A stretch of DNA of 64,000 nucleotides from Neotamlana laminarinivorans (lineage in GTDB: Bacteria > Bacteroidota > Bacteroidia > Flavobacteriales > Flavobacteriaceae): the NCBI RefSeq assembly GCF_020523925.1, contig NZ_JAJAPW010000002.1, forward strand, positions 186,001-250,000. The letters are read 5' to 3'. Both the position numbers and the translations under genes were made by a program. The notes under the pieces are model-generated. The model made no database searches. It was not told the DNA's origin and saw only the letters and a list, made by a program, of their open reading frames with translations. Positions 54,501-62,412 of the stretch are shown here, in pieces. Numbering within the stretch: position 1 is the stretch's first letter; every line of letters begins with the position of its first letter.

Positions 54501-57285
54501 TGATGGTATTTTGAATCTTGCTGACAATAATGATGATGATGGCGATGATTCTGACCACGGAACTGCAAATGCATACCCTACACCATTAGACGATGATGGC
54601 GATGGTATTCCAAATTATCTAGATATTGATAGTGAAGATAATCCTAACAATTTTTTAAATGGAAGTGACATCGATACTACAGAAATTTATGCACATCTGG
54701 ATGCTAATAACGATGGTGTAATTGATGGTAATACCGACTCTGATGGCGATGGTATTTTAGATGCTTTCGATACAGATAATACCATATTTGGCTCTCCAAG
54801 AGATTTAGATGGAAGTTATACTATATTTTTTGATGGTAGAAACGACTATATAGAAGATGACAACATTATTAATGCGTGGCCAAGTGCAACACTAATGGCC
54901 TGGATTAAAATAGAACCAGGAGCTAACGGACAGCGTGTTATATTAGGTCAAGATAGTTTTATTTTAAGGTTAGAAAACGGAAATGGTTTTACTGCGTTTG
55001 TAAACGGTCTTACTACAACAACATCTAACCTTACAGAAGGTGTCTGGATACACGTAGCCGCTAGTTATGATGGCATTAACGGAACTTTGAACCAATACAT
55101 AAACGGGGAGCTTATTAACAGTCTGGGAGTCTCAGGCAATTTACCAACAGACACATCAAACTTTACTATTGGAAGAAACCCAAACACAGATTCAAATTAT
55201 TTTGAAGGTGAAATAGATGAAGTTAGGGTTTTTAATGCTGCGTTAACTACAGATGAAATCCAAAAAATGGTGTATCAGGAATTAGATGATACAAACACCT
55301 TTGATAGCGGTAACATAATTCCTTACAACATAGCAACTACGTTTAACACATCATTAATAAAGTATTATAAAATGGATACTTTTAAAAATGATATAACCGA
55401 TAATAAAACCACCACAACTATTGATGTTAGCACAGGAGCTAAATTATACAACATAAAAAACATTTACTATCAAACAGCCCCACTACCATACGAAACTGTA
55501 GCTGATGGTGATTGGAGTACAGAAGCAACATGGTTACATGGAGATGTTTGGGATATTACCGACGAGACTAATAACAAAGACTGGTCTATCGTGCATGCTA
55601 AGCATAATTTAACAACTTCTGAAAGACATGGAACTCTTGGTTTAATTATAGACAATGGGGTTAAACTTGAAATAAATAATGATGTAGAATTACAAAATAG
55701 TTGGTATTTAAACCTAGAAGGAATTATTGATTTACAAGGAGAATCTCAATTAGTACAAACAGAAAATAGCACATTAGTAGGAACTGGAGCCTTAGAGAGA
55801 GACCAACAAGGTACTGTAAATTTATACACTTACAATTATTGGTCGTCTCCGGTACACACCATAAATCCAAACACAGATATTGATGGGGATGAAAGTTTCT
55901 CTATATCAAGTATACTTTTAGATGGAACTGATGCAAGCAACCCCAAAAGCTTTAATTTTGTTGGTGGATACAATGGAAATGAAACTACAACTCCTGTAGA
56001 AATTGCCGAATACTGGATGTGGAAATTCGCGAACAAAACCAGCGGTAATTATTATGCTTGGCAGCAAGTAAAAAGTACTGGTCAGTTAAATATTGGCGAA
56101 GGTTACACTATGAAAGGCTATGGTTCAGGAGCAGTATCTTCTGAAAATAATTATGTTTTTAATGGTACACCAAACAACGGAACCATAACGTTGACTACTA
56201 ATGCTGGAAACGATTATTTAGTAGGTAACCCATATCCATCTGCAATAGATGGAAATACTTTTATTCTAGAAAACACCCATACCAATGGAACTTTATATTT
56301 TTGGGAACATTTTGGCGGTGGTTCACACGTTTTAAAAGAATACGAAGGGGGTTATGGGCAATATAATTTATCTGGCGGGGTTCCTGCTGTTTCACATTCT
56401 GATGTTTCTCAATCTGGCACCTACACAAAAACTCCTGAACGATATATTCCTGTAGGCCAAGGATTTTTTATAACTGCTATATCTGATGGTGATACTACTT
56501 TTAAAAACAACCAACGCATTTTTGTTACAGAGTCTAGTTTAAATTCAACCTTTTTAAAAACCAATGACGGAAAAAATTCCAACGATTCTATAACAGATAC
56601 GCGTACCAAAATTAGATTAAACATTAGTTCTGAAACTGGTTATACCAGACAACTATTAGTTACAGTTGATGAAAATGCAACTATAGACGCCGATTGGGGT
56701 TATGATGGTGCTTTAATAGATACTAATGCCTTCGACTCGTATTGGGTTATTGAAGATGAAAAGTATTTAATACAAGGAATAGATACCATAAACACAACAA
56801 CAACTAAATTACCTTTAGGTGTTAAATCAAACTCTAATACATCTTTTGAAATCGCTATAGAATCTGTAGAATATGCTCCAGAAAACATGGATATTTACAT
56901 AAAAGATAATACTACAAATACTTACTACAACCTAAACGAAGCAAGTTTTTCTACGAGTATAGAAAAAGAAGAAGTAAATAACCGTTTTGAAATTGTATTT
57001 AGTAAAGAACAAGTTTTATCTACTGATAAAGTAGGGTTAACAACACCTTCTTTGGGTGTTTATTACAATACTCAAAATAAAAGTATTATTATTAATAATA
57101 TAAATAACGAGGAAATCAAAGCTTTACAATTATACAATACGCTTGGTCAAGTTATTTTTGAAAGTAAAATTGAATCTTTTGAAACTAATATTATAGTACC
57201 TACCAATGTATCAACAGGATTATATATTGCTAAAGTTTTCACTAGCAACAATGAAACCTCAAAAAAAATGGTAATTAATAATTAA
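51559..57285 (+). CDS. Very large multidomain secreted protein with T9SS type A sorting domain
   Basis: 1,908 residues from the ATG at 51559; a frame from a TTG at 51526 is less likely. The signal is unusual: about 55 residues with the hydrophobic core late (FLKTFLSFFFVVYSI region). Approximate domain order: GEVED (118-200), Ig/cadherin-like (204-299), second GEVED (304-450), choice-of-anchor-type Ig (454-580), thrombospondin-3-like Ca-binding repeats (583-608 and 830-1075; DxDxDG such as DTDDDGVPDN), LamG-like lectin domain (1086-1237; EGEIDEVRVFNAAL), a region with YWSSPVHTINPNTD, then a T9SS C-terminal domain (1825-1908). Likely a cell-surface adhesin or carbohydrate-binding protein; it stands alone and ends at a strong terminator. 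Confidence 0.9.
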   Translation: MKQSYLTKHDYYRVSYSFFIFKKEILKTRSFLFKTFLSFFFVVYSINNTHAQYCTPNNLGDNSSFHITNITIGSIDNASNGTASNYEFYSATTDLNVNQSYSVDVDFATNSYNTTGLVLWIDYNNDGDFDDTGEQVYSATATPTTTSGTHSFSVTIPNTASIGITRLRLSLKHNSVATSSCTNDYQAGEFEDYNINIIGISNSNPVATNDNLSVYSNSNSGTTNQIDVSTNDNIGTSNGTDGNDYSLNTNGTNGNVTEITDGIFEYIPDAGFVGTDSFTYQLCDAGGVCDSATVNVTVNYSFNHCTPTSTTNGSNYITNVSATGESGSFINNTTGDNGGYADFTATLPALEVYKNNTYTSSITVNGNNMGWAIYIDYNQDGDFNDTGELAANTGGEGTGNLNFTISSAATTGNTVMRVGSRRYWHSTDPCGNTDGQPEEFEDYLVDIQLNPTSPTEIDITGNGNIITDGSTTTSSDNFTNFGTNDIYVTTSRTYTITNNGSTDLNLTGSPIVSISGSTDFTISAQPSITTLSSGASTTFTVTFNPSVADPNTPVSAIISIDNNDADENPYNFVIQGYGDQTFPDTDDDGVPDNIDIDDDNDGLTDEYEQSSCILNPSGTTTITTYLNEDFGAGTDRKTIDGATYCYEDGTGSCNSNSSLNDGEYVVYYKAANGDGINNTPNGEVASWADEYWYPGLDHTTGDTNGRMAMFNAEADPGVFYETTITGVNSGVDITYGFSAINLDRADSPGISSRERPSVLIEILDPTDNIITSQSSGDIQPTSNYVTGDWVSVSATFSTTYTSFKVRLSNEAPGGLGNDLAIDDIFVYQELCDLDGDGVEDSIDLDNDDDGIPNVVELFLTDNDKDGTVNNDTGAYAWVDANSNGLIDIYDHQDANGLNPGDSGFSGSLGTPIDLTDPIYDTDGDGVVNYLDLDSDNDGVFDTVEYDNRGDIDGDGDGNGDGSDKEVLDSNGDPIDNDIYDGDGILNLADNNDDDGDDSDHGTANAYPTPLDDDGDGIPNYLDIDSEDNPNNFLNGSDIDTTEIYAHLDANNDGVIDGNTDSDGDGILDAFDTDNTIFGSPRDLDGSYTIFFDGRNDYIEDDNIINAWPSATLMAWIKIEPGANGQRVILGQDSFILRLENGNGFTAFVNGLTTTTSNLTEGVWIHVAASYDGINGTLNQYINGELINSLGVSGNLPTDTSNFTIGRNPNTDSNYFEGEIDEVRVFNAALTTDEIQKMVYQELDDTNTFDSGNIIPYNIATTFNTSLIKYYKMDTFKNDITDNKTTTTIDVSTGAKLYNIKNIYYQTAPLPYETVADGDWSTEATWLHGDVWDITDETNNKDWSIVHAKHNLTTSERHGTLGLIIDNGVKLEINNDVELQNSWYLNLEGIIDLQGESQLVQTENSTLVGTGALERDQQGTVNLYTYNYWSSPVHTINPNTDIDGDESFSISSILLDGTDASNPKSFNFVGGYNGNETTTPVEIAEYWMWKFANKTSGNYYAWQQVKSTGQLNIGEGYTMKGYGSGAVSSENNYVFNGTPNNGTITLTTNAGNDYLVGNPYPSAIDGNTFILENTHTNGTLYFWEHFGGGSHVLKEYEGGYGQYNLSGGVPAVSHSDVSQSGTYTKTPERYIPVGQGFFITAISDGDTTFKNNQRIFVTESSLNSTFLKTNDGKNSNDSITDTRTKIRLNISSETGYTRQLLVTVDENATIDADWGYDGALIDTNAFDSYWVIEDEKYLIQGIDTINTTTTKLPLGVKSNSNTSFEIAIESVEYAPENMDIYIKDNTTNTYYNLNEASFSTSIEKEEVNNRFEIVFSKEQVLSTDKVGLTTPSLGVYYNTQNKSIIINNINNEEIKALQLYNTLGQVIFESKIESFETNIIVPTNVSTGLYIAKVFTSNNETSKKMVINN

Positions 57286-57304
57286 AGAATATTTTATATT
57301 AAAT

Positions 57305-57338
57305 AAAAAAAACAGCCTTAAATTAAGGCTGTTTTTTT
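57305..57338 (+). terminator. Terminator of the large T9SS protein gene
   Basis: CAGCCTTAA (57313-57321) against TTAAGGCTG (57323-57331), flanked by A and T runs. Confidence 0.85.
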
Positions 57339-57368
57339 ATTTTTTATACAGTTTAATAAAAGGTAAGC

Positions 57369-57680
57369 ATGAAAAATTTTAAACCATACTACGCTGTTAT
57401 TTTTACCTCAATACGAGCTAATAATGACAACGATTATAAAATAATGGCAAAAACTATGGAAGATTTAGCACAAAAACAACCCGGTTTTTTAGGTGTTGAA
57501 AGCGCAAGAAATGAATTAGGTATTACTATAAGTTATTGGAAAACTCTTGAAAATATTAATTCTTGGAAACAACAAACAGACCATGTTTTGGCTCAAAAAT
57601 TAGGCAAAGTAAATTGGTACAGCTGGTATAAGGTTAGAATTTGTAAAGTAGAACGGGAATACGAATTTTTTAAAAATTAA
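57369..57680 (+). CDS. Antibiotic biosynthesis monooxygenase (ABM) domain protein
   Basis: 103 residues. The ABM dimeric alpha/beta-barrel pattern is seen: YYAVIFTSIRANNDN at the start, MEDLAQKQPGFLGVESARNE in the middle and ITISYWKTLENINSWKQQTDH near residue 60-80. Members act as small monooxygenases or heme-degrading or stress proteins; the residues that decide the role cannot be judged here. It lies 83 nt after the large secreted protein gene, past a terminator, so it is its own unit. Confidence 0.88.
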   Translation: MKNFKPYYAVIFTSIRANNDNDYKIMAKTMEDLAQKQPGFLGVESARNELGITISYWKTLENINSWKQQTDHVLAQKLGKVNWYSWYKVRICKVEREYEFFKN

Positions 57681-57689
57681 ATAATAAAA

Positions 57690-58229
57690 TTATCGTAAAG
57701 GAAAACCTTTAGCTGCCCACCATGGGTGTATTTCAATTTCTAAACGTCCTGCTTTAACCATTGGGTCTGCACTTGCCAAACTATCTGCCATTTTTTTTGT
57801 TGGCACATTATAAATAGTAACTCCACGAATATCACCTTCATCATCAAAAGGTCCAGAAATATCAGCATAACCTAAGTCGTACATTTTTTTTAGGTGTGCT
57901 AAATGCGCTTCTTGTAAATCGGCAACTTCTTCTTCGTTTTGTCCGCGAATAGGCCCTTCTTTTAAAAATGCCATAAAATATTGCTGCATTAGTACAGTGT
58001 CTTTTGTTTCTTCATCTACATAATCAAAAGTTTTAAAACCTTTTGTTGTAAGTTCTTTTTTTATGTCGGAAACAGATAATTCTATGGGTTCCTCCTTAAT
58101 TTCATTTACAGTCTCTTGAATAGAATCCGTTTCGGTTAATTCATCTAAATTTAAATTATCGCTTTTTACATCATTTTTACAACCTGTAAAGCCTATTATT
58201 ATAACTAAAAGCGCTAGTATATATTTCAT
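57690..58229 (-). CDS. YCII-domain lipoprotein
   Basis: 179 residues from the ATG at 58229, chosen because it opens a lipoprotein signal (MKYILALLVIIIGFTGC, Cys17); a TTG nine nt upstream is less likely. After an acidic linker the C-terminal about 95 residues form a YCII-like fold: QYFMAFLKEGPIRGQNEEEV, DISGPFDDEGDIRGVTIYNV, and a DPMVKAGRLEIEIHPWW end. YCII domains are ferredoxin-like folds of unclear enzymatic role. Two nt downstream of the CYTH gene stop, so probably one operon. Confidence 0.85.
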   Translation of the reverse strand: MKYILALLVIIIGFTGCKNDVKSDNLNLDELTETDSIQETVNEIKEEPIELSVSDIKKELTTKGFKTFDYVDEETKDTVLMQQYFMAFLKEGPIRGQNEEEVADLQEAHLAHLKKMYDLGYADISGPFDDEGDIRGVTIYNVPTKKMADSLASADPMVKAGRLEIEIHPWWAAKGFPLR

Positions 58230-58231
58230 GT

Positions 58232-58699
58232 TTACCAATTTTTAAATGGGTTTTTAATTAATTGAGAGTTGTAATATTTAGCGTCTCCAGTTACTTCTTT
58301 ACCTAACCAAAGTGGCTTTTCAAAACTTTCACTTTCAGACTTTAATTCAACCTCAGCCACAACTAAACCTTGATTATTACCAAAAAACTCATCTATTTCA
58401 AAAGTATGGTTTTTAACCTTTACTTCATAACGAATTTTATCTATAATTCCTGGTTCGCAAATATTTAGCAAAGCTTCGGCTTCATGCTTACTAATTTCCT
58501 TTTCCCACTCAAACCTAGACATTCCGCTATAAGATGAAGCTCCTTTTATTGTTAAAAAACCAGAATCATCTTTTAAGCGTACTCGTACCGCTCGATCTTT
58601 ATGAGAATTTAAATACCCCTGCACCAACCGCGTTTGCTTATAAGCTTCTGTTTTAAATGCTTCTGTTTTTACTAAAAATTTACGCTCTATTTCAATCAT
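58232..58699 (-). CDS. CYTH domain protein (triphosphate tunnel metalloenzyme)
   Basis: 155 residues. The N-terminus MIEIERKFLV carries the ExExK motif of CYTH domains (Glu3, Glu5, Lys7). Later charged strands (RAVRVRLKDDSGFLTIKG, then RFEWEKEISKHEAEAL) supply the tunnel residues. Bacterial relatives hydrolyse inorganic triphosphate or other triphosphates with Mg2+ or Mn2+. The gene is divergent from dinB and heads a small operon with the YCII lipoprotein. Confidence 0.9.
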   Translation of the reverse strand: MIEIERKFLVKTEAFKTEAYKQTRLVQGYLNSHKDRAVRVRLKDDSGFLTIKGASSYSGMSRFEWEKEISKHEAEALLNICEPGIIDKIRYEVKVKNHTFEIDEFFGNNQGLVVAEVELKSESESFEKPLWLGKEVTGDAKYYNSQLIKNPFKNW

Positions 58700-58763
58700 A
58701 AAAAACGCACTGTTATTTTATAAATTCTACTTATTAGTTATAATATGCTATTCAAAATTAATA

Positions 58764-58771
58764 TAATTTTG
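58764..58771 (+). promoter_or_regulatory. Candidate -7 element of dinB
   Basis: TAATTTTG matches TAnnTTTG and ends 4 nt before the dinB ATG, which implies a leaderless or nearly leaderless mRNA. No LexA-like site was recognised. Confidence 0.35.
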
Positions 58772-58775
58772 TTGT

Positions 58776-59873
58776 ATGGTTACTAATTTACCTTTACGAA
58801 AAATTATTCATGTAGATATGGATGCGTTTTATGCATCTGTAGAACAAATGGATAAGCCTGAATTAAAAGGAAAACCAATAGCTGTTGGTGGTGGAGGTAA
58901 ACGAGGCGTTGTTAGTGCTGCGAGCTATGAAGCTAGAAAATTTGGAGTAAAGAGTGCCATGTCTGGCAGTTTAGCCATAAAATTTTGCCCTGAACTCATT
59001 TTTGTTAGACCTAATTTTGAGCGTTACTCTGAAATTTCGAAACAAATACGACGTATTTTTTTTGATTATACCGATTTGGTTGAACCACTTTCTTTAGATG
59101 AAGCATACCTTGATGTAACTAAAAATAAAAAAGGAAACCCTAGCGCATCTTTAATTGCAAAAGAAATTAGAGCGCGTATTTTTAACGAAATTGGCCTAAC
59201 AGCCTCAGCTGGTATTTCTATAAATAAATTTATAGCGAAAGTAGCGAGCGATTATAACAAACCTAACGGACAAAAAACCGTGAACCCAGAAGAAGTTATT
59301 CAATTTTTAGAACAATTAGATATTCGAAAATTTTATGGCGTTGGTAAAGTTACTGCCGAAAAAATGTACCAGAAAGGTATTTTTACTGGAGCCGATTTAA
59401 AACTAAAAACATTAGAGTATTTAGAGATAAATTTTGGAAAATCTGGGCGATATTATTTTAACATTGTTCGAGGCATACATTATAGTGAAGTAAAACCATA
59501 CCGTATTAGAAAAAGTCTGGCTGCAGAGCGTACATTCAGTGAAAATTTATCTAGCGAAGTATTTATGCTAGAAAAATTAGAGCATATTGCAAACGAAGTA
59601 TCAAGGCGATTAAAAAAAAATAAAGTAGCAGGTAAAACCATAACACTAAAAATAAAATACAGCGATTTTACGCTGCAAACCCGAAGCAAAACCTTAACTT
59701 ATTTTATAAGCGACAAAAGCCTTATTCTAGAAACTGCCAAACAGTTACTTTACCAAGAAAAGCTTAATAACTCTGTGAGATTATTAGGTATTTCCTTATC
59801 TAATTTAAATACCGAAAAAAAAGAACTTCCTAAACAAAAAAGTGTAAGTGCACAACTTAAATTTGAGTTTTAA
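58776..59873 (+). CDS. dinB: DNA polymerase IV
   Basis: 365 residues, Y-family translesion polymerase. Catalytic motifs: HVDMDAFYASVEQ at residues 12-24, and SLDEAYLDVT near residue 108. SAGISINKFIAKVASDYNKP lies near 150, then the thumb and little-finger domains (YGVGKVTAEKMYQKG near 190; RKSLAAERTFSENL near 245). The C-terminus KSVSAQLKFEF may serve as a sliding-clamp binding peptide. Single gene, divergent from the CYTH gene. Confidence 0.96.
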   Translation: MVTNLPLRKIIHVDMDAFYASVEQMDKPELKGKPIAVGGGGKRGVVSAASYEARKFGVKSAMSGSLAIKFCPELIFVRPNFERYSEISKQIRRIFFDYTDLVEPLSLDEAYLDVTKNKKGNPSASLIAKEIRARIFNEIGLTASAGISINKFIAKVASDYNKPNGQKTVNPEEVIQFLEQLDIRKFYGVGKVTAEKMYQKGIFTGADLKLKTLEYLEINFGKSGRYYFNIVRGIHYSEVKPYRIRKSLAAERTFSENLSSEVFMLEKLEHIANEVSRRLKKNKVAGKTITLKIKYSDFTLQTRSKTLTYFISDKSLILETAKQLLYQEKLNNSVRLLGISLSNLNTEKKELPKQKSVSAQLKFEF

Positions 59874-59932
59874 CTCCTGTAAATTTTCTTTAAAAATTTA
59901 GCATCTACAAATTTTTATTTTTCTTATTTTAA

Positions 59933-59963
59933 TTTGGATTTAGTCTAAATAAAGTTAATTTTG
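59933..59963 (+). promoter_or_regulatory. TonB receptor promoter with palindromic operator in its spacer
   Basis: TTTG (59933-59936), 19 nt, then TAATTTTG (59956-59963): an excellent Bacteroidota promoter. The spacer holds a perfect palindrome ATTTAG-T-CTAAAT (59938-59950). A similar half, TTTTGTCTAAAA, overlaps the -7 element (59960-59971). A repressor bound here would block polymerase; a metal-dependent DtxR/Fur-type regulator is a reasonable guess given the gene behind it. Confidence 0.65.
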
Positions 59964-59980
59964 TCTAAAAATTATAAGAT

Positions 59981-62398
59981 TTGGTTAAAAAATTACTCTT
60001 TTTATTTGCTATTATTTATAACATAAATCTGGTTGCACAAACTGGAACTATTAATGGTTATGTAATATTTGACAATAATGAAACAGCACTAGGCACATCT
60101 ATAATTATTAAAGGTAATGCTATTGAAAAACTAGCTTCGGTTGGCGTAAATGGAGAGTTTGCTATAAACAACTTACCATTTGGTAATTACACACTAAATT
60201 TTAGTTCATTAAATGCTAAAAGCCAAACAAAAAACATTCTCTTAAATTCTAAAAACAAAACTATTAATATCGTTCTTGAGTTAACAGATTATCAAGATTT
60301 AAAAGAAGTTGTAGTACAAACAAAAACAGAAAAAAGGAAAATTGAAGACAAAGGTTTTTCTGTTAATGTAATAGAAACAAAAGAAGCAAGCCTACGAAAT
60401 GTACAAACTAACGAACTTTTAAACACTACGGTTGGGGTAAAATTAAGACAAAATGGCGGTTTAGGCTCTAATGTAGAATACAGTTTAAACGGATTGTCTG
60501 GTAACTCGGTTAGTATTTTTATTGATGGCATTCCAATATCTATGTATGGTTCTTCATTTAACCTAAATAGTATACCTCCAGCATTAATAGAACGCATTGA
60601 AATTTACAAAGGTGTTGTTCCAGGACATTTAGCTGATGATGCCCTTGGTGGCGCCATAAACATAGTAATGAAAACAGGATCTAAAACTAATTTTAATGCT
60701 TCTATTTCATACGGCTCTTTTAATACCTTACAAGTAAATGCTAATGGTTTATATCGCGACGAAAAATCTGGATTTACAGTAAAAGCCTCTGCATTTTATA
60801 ATTATTCTGATAACAATTACAAAATATCTGGCCCAACTATAGTTGATATTGGTATTGGTGGTGTTGAAACACCTATAACAGCAAGACGCTTTTATGATGC
60901 TTATAAATCCTATGGTAGTGTTTTAAATTTAGGGTATACAGACGTTAAATGGGCTGATCAATTTTTTATTGGTGTTACAGGTTCTGATGATTACAAACAA
61001 GTACAACACGGTGCCTTTGTAAACAAAATACCTTATAAAGGTCGTTTTCTAGAGTCAGATGCCTTATTGGCTAACCTTGTTTACCTTAAAAAAGATTTTT
61101 TAACCAATGGGTTAGATGTAAACATTACAGGGCTTTTTGGTGAACGCCACCGAGTGGTTAACGATACTACAGCTGTTGCTTATAGCTGGACAGGAAATAG
61201 AGCAACGAATTTTAGAGGTGAAGAATATGAGTATACTTGGGGCTCACAAAGCGAGCAAGGTCCAACATTACTTAATATAAAACGCCAAGTTTCATCTGTA
61301 AGAGCAGGAGTTTCGTATAAAATAAATAATAACCATAAAGTTTTAGTTAATCACTTTTACAGTGGACTTGATAGAGAAGATTCAGACGAAATGGTGTCTT
61401 TGCTAGAGAATACGTTTCAATCTACAAGCGATTTGTACAAAAATATAACCTCATTAAGTTACGAATTAAATACATTCGAAAATAAACTTAAACTCAATAT
61501 TTTTGGTAAACACTACCAACAAAAAGTACTAAACACATCACCAGAATTTAATGATGATGAAACCGAAGTTTTAAAAACAGTTTATAACAGTAATAAAAAT
61601 TATAATGGCTTTGGCCTTGCAGGATCGTATGCCTTTAAATCAACTGTAACACTTTTAGCTTCTGCCGAAAAAGCTATTAGACTGCCTAGTGAAATAGAAG
61701 TTTTTGGCGATGCTGGAGATAACGTGGTAGCTAACCTAAGTGTAAAACCAGAAATTAGTAAAAATATTAATTTAGGATTTCGGTTTGGGAAATTTAAAAT
61801 AAATTCACACGATTTTACAATTTCTACCAATCTATTTGCCCGAAATATACAAGATTTAATTGGGTTACCAGCAAGTAGCGAAAATAGTTGGGAAAACGAT
61901 GAACTTGTACAATACGCAAATTTTGACGATAAAACCACTTCAAAAGGTATAGAGCTTCAACTTAGCTATAATTATAAAAACAATTTTGGCTTAAATTTCA
62001 ACCTTTCTCGTCTTACCTTAGAATACACAAATAGATTTGGAAACACCGTAGATATACCTAATACACCACTATTTACAATAAATGGTAGTTTACGCTATTC
62101 TTTCAAAAATATCATCCAAAATAAATCTAGATTAAACCTTTATTACAGCAACTATTTTACAGATGAATTTTTGTATTTAAACCCTCCAGGAGATAATAAC
62201 ACTGGTTATGATGAATTTGTAATTCCTAAACAATTTATACAAGATTTAGGCTTTAGCTACATCTTTCCAGATAAAAAATTGGTGCTAAGCTTTGATGCCA
62301 AAAACATATTTGATAAAGCAGCCTACGACAACAGATCTGTACAAAAACCAGGGCGTGCTTTTTATCTAAAACTCAATTATACAATCAATAAATTTTAA
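59981..62398 (+). CDS. TonB-dependent outer membrane receptor
   Basis: 805 residues. The start is TTG at 59981: no ATG exists ahead of the signal peptide VKKLLFLFAIIYNINLVAQ, and the promoter lies just before it. After the signal comes a carboxypeptidase-regulatory-like domain (about 22-107). The plug follows (about 110-235; VSIFIDGIPISMYGSSFNLN, GVVPGHLADDALGGAINIVM). A beta-barrel runs to the end and closes with an aromatic residue (INKF). It imports a ligand, probably a metal chelate such as a siderophore or heme, with TonB energy. The DUF4374 lipoprotein gene follows after 14 nt. Confidence 0.94.
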   Translation: MVKKLLFLFAIIYNINLVAQTGTINGYVIFDNNETALGTSIIIKGNAIEKLASVGVNGEFAINNLPFGNYTLNFSSLNAKSQTKNILLNSKNKTINIVLELTDYQDLKEVVVQTKTEKRKIEDKGFSVNVIETKEASLRNVQTNELLNTTVGVKLRQNGGLGSNVEYSLNGLSGNSVSIFIDGIPISMYGSSFNLNSIPPALIERIEIYKGVVPGHLADDALGGAINIVMKTGSKTNFNASISYGSFNTLQVNANGLYRDEKSGFTVKASAFYNYSDNNYKISGPTIVDIGIGGVETPITARRFYDAYKSYGSVLNLGYTDVKWADQFFIGVTGSDDYKQVQHGAFVNKIPYKGRFLESDALLANLVYLKKDFLTNGLDVNITGLFGERHRVVNDTTAVAYSWTGNRATNFRGEEYEYTWGSQSEQGPTLLNIKRQVSSVRAGVSYKINNNHKVLVNHFYSGLDREDSDEMVSLLENTFQSTSDLYKNITSLSYELNTFENKLKLNIFGKHYQQKVLNTSPEFNDDETEVLKTVYNSNKNYNGFGLAGSYAFKSTVTLLASAEKAIRLPSEIEVFGDAGDNVVANLSVKPEISKNINLGFRFGKFKINSHDFTISTNLFARNIQDLIGLPASSENSWENDELVQYANFDDKTTSKGIELQLSYNYKNNFGLNFNLSRLTLEYTNRFGNTVDIPNTPLFTINGSLRYSFKNIIQNKSRLNLYYSNYFTDEFLYLNPPGDNNTGYDEFVIPKQFIQDLGFSYIFPDKKLVLSFDAKNIFDKAAYDNRSVQKPGRAFYLKLNYTINKF

Positions 62399-62412
62399 AA
62401 CAACTCTAAAAA

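Noticed and set aside
54358-54558. Minus-strand frame inside the large T9SS protein
   Set aside because: It mirrors the GAT-rich codons of the calcium repeats (Ile/Val-rich peptide) and has no signal or motif.
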